DNA of 64,000 bases from Anaerolineaceae bacterium (GTDB lineage Bacteria > Chloroflexota > Anaerolineae > Aggregatilineales > Phototrophicaceae), in assembly GCA_002699585.1 (NCBI GenBank), contig PABP01000014.1, forward strand, positions 496,001-560,000, in the 5' to 3' direction. Made by a program: the position numbers and the translations under genes. Shown here piece by piece: positions 63,159-64,000 of the stretch. How positions within the stretch are numbered: the first letter of the stretch is position 1; every line of letters begins with the position of its first letter. Under the pieces are notes generated by a model, which saw only the letters and a list, made by a program, of their open reading frames with translations, made no database searches and had not been told where the DNA came from.

Positions 63159-63533
63159 ATGCAACGCATCTTGTGCATCGAAGATAACCCCCAAAATATG
63201 CGCCTCGTTCGCAAGATTTTGAAGCATTACGGCTATGAAGTTATTGAAGCTGTTGATGGGACATCTGGCGTTGCCCTGGCCCAAAGTGAAGTGCCCGATT
63301 TGATCCTGATGGACATTAACCTGCCGGATATCGACGGCCTGGACGCGACCAATCAGATCAAAAACAATCCCGATCTGGCTCATATCCCGATTGTGGCCCT
63401 GACCGCCAATGCCATGTACGGCGATGAAGAACGTATTCTAGCGGCGGGTTGCGATGGCTATATTTCTAAGCCCGTCAGCAAAAACGCATTGGTGGAAAAA
63501 GTCGCGGAAACGCTCGCCGAGCATGCTCGCTAG
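63159..63533 (+). CDS. Stand-alone response-regulator receiver (orphan 4, DivK-like)
   Basis: 124 residues with the full DivK-like pattern: CIEDNPQNMRLVRKIL, phospho-acceptor LMDINLPDIDG, ALTANAMYGDEERILAAGCDGYISKPV. This is the GCxGYxxKP branch that interacts with sensor kinases. No kinase in the window. ATG 63159. Confidence 0.9.
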   Translation: MQRILCIEDNPQNMRLVRKILKHYGYEVIEAVDGTSGVALAQSEVPDLILMDINLPDIDGLDATNQIKNNPDLAHIPIVALTANAMYGDEERILAAGCDGYISKPVSKNALVEKVAETLAEHAR

Positions 63534-63590
63534 CACGTCTTCTCACTTCAGAAAACACAACAAGCCAACGAACAACCTTTTGGCTCGAAG

Positions 63591-63688
63591 CCCCTCCCCA
63601 TGATGTGAGGGGACTTTTGTTTGCTGCCAAATGGTTAAGAAAGGCATCCTTGCCCCTCATGGGGAAAGGAATGAGGATAGGGGTCTGA
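63591..63688. repeat. R2 interspersed repeat, copy 3 (reverse orientation)
   Basis: Reverse complement relative to 26621-26732: CCCCTCCCC...AGGGGACTT on the left, AAGGCATCCT in the middle and GAGGATAGGGGTCTG on the right. More diverged than the other two. Confidence 0.7.
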
Positions 63689-63725
63689 CAGTAAAACATG
63701 CGCTGTTTAATTCTCGGATAGACAC

Positions 63726-64000
63726 TCAGTCCAAAAATCCATGTTCCCGATACCAGCGCACGGTATCGTCTAGGCTTTGCTGCATATCAATCTGCGGCGC
63801 GCCCAGCTCTTCCACACACTTGCTGTTATCGACATACACATAACGACCGCCTAGCCGTACCTGATTGGCGTCAATCGGTGTGGGGATTCCGACCATACGC
63901 GCCAGGTCGATGGCCGTTGCCGCCAGTGGAAGCAATGGGGTTGGTGCGACCAGTTTCGGCGGTGCGATGCCCAAAGCCTTGGCGATCATCCCAAACCAGG
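63726..64000 (-). CDS. NAD-dependent epimerase/dehydratase, C-terminal part (runs off the edge)
   Basis: The visible 91 residues end an extended SDR: GRYVYVDNSKCVEELGAPQ and DDTVRWYREHGFLD are the usual C-terminus of dihydroflavonol-reductase-like or hopanoid-associated sugar epimerases. The frame is open to the window edge, so the N-terminus and cofactor motif are outside. The stop is at 63726. Function beyond the superfamily is not certain. Confidence 0.7.
   Translation of the reverse strand, partial: WFGMIAKALGIAPPKLVAPTPLLPLAATAIDLARMVGIPTPIDANQVRLGGRYVYVDNSKCVEELGAPQIDMQQSLDDTVRWYREHGFLD

Overview
The window looks like a chromosomal segment of a Chloroflexota bacterium, most likely Anaerolineae-like. 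This is inferred from the style of the genes, not from a marker gene. Signs are FHA and degenerate PP2C-type signalling proteins, long Pro/Thr-rich linkers, F420-type luciferase-like oxidoreductases, an LCP protein with a TP-rich spacer, many stand-alone receiver domains, and moderately high GC in core genes broken by clearly AT-richer inserts.

Layout. 0.4-3.0 kb: an FHA protein, then a MarR / DoxX / extradiol-dioxygenase operon resembling the Bacillus catDE and mhq electrophile-stress genes, with a strong promoter/operator. 3.1-5.4 kb: sigma factor, isoprenylcysteine-type methyltransferase, membrane protein. 5.4-7.2 kb: an AT-rich DprA-like / phosphoribosyltransferase pair with the architecture of the ShosTA toxin-antitoxin defence system, preceded by a palindrome of the GAAC-N4-GTTC SOS-box type. 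7.2-9.3 kb: a chelatase gene (AAA+ then VWA) whose two halves are separated by a -1 frameshift at nine A's, matching the known programmed-frameshift class of chlD genes. 9.6-11.0 kb: a class I terpene synthase with a small STAS/SpoIIAA-like protein. 11.6-13.6 kb: sucCD with a strong terminator, followed by a Ser/Thr kinase-padR operon with two matching operators. 15.1-17.0 kb: four overlapping single-pass membrane protein genes. 17.2-25 kb: ferrochelatase, LLM oxidoreductase, a phosphotransferase, pfkB, a G5/3D cell-wall protein, and an SRP RNA gene. 25.4-40.5 kb: prfA-prmC, an aminotransferase, phosphotransferase, phosphoesterase, a PP2C-like sensor with two tandem bitopic paralogs, a Bax-inhibitor family protein, a ROK-like protein, folC and a GH39 enzyme.

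40.7-49.1 kb reads as a mobile element of about 8.4 kb. It carries an IS1182-type transposase and a serine recombinase at one end and a block of redox genes (carboxymuconolactone decarboxylase-like, SDR, three aldo/keto reductases, cupin, AraC regulator). It is bounded by 16-bp imperfect inverted repeats and a 4-bp direct repeat. 49.2-64 kb returns to host-like genes: STAS-like paralogs, an LCP protein, a TPR/TP-rich/SH3 membrane protein, alcohol dehydrogenase, a second LLM enzyme, oligoendopeptidase F, three response-regulator receivers and the C-terminus of an epimerase.

Two interspersed palindromic repeat families (R1 and R2) fill several intergenic gaps. Eight STAS-like paralogs and four orphan receivers suggest a host rich in small signalling modules. 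No tRNA, rRNA or CRISPR array was seen.
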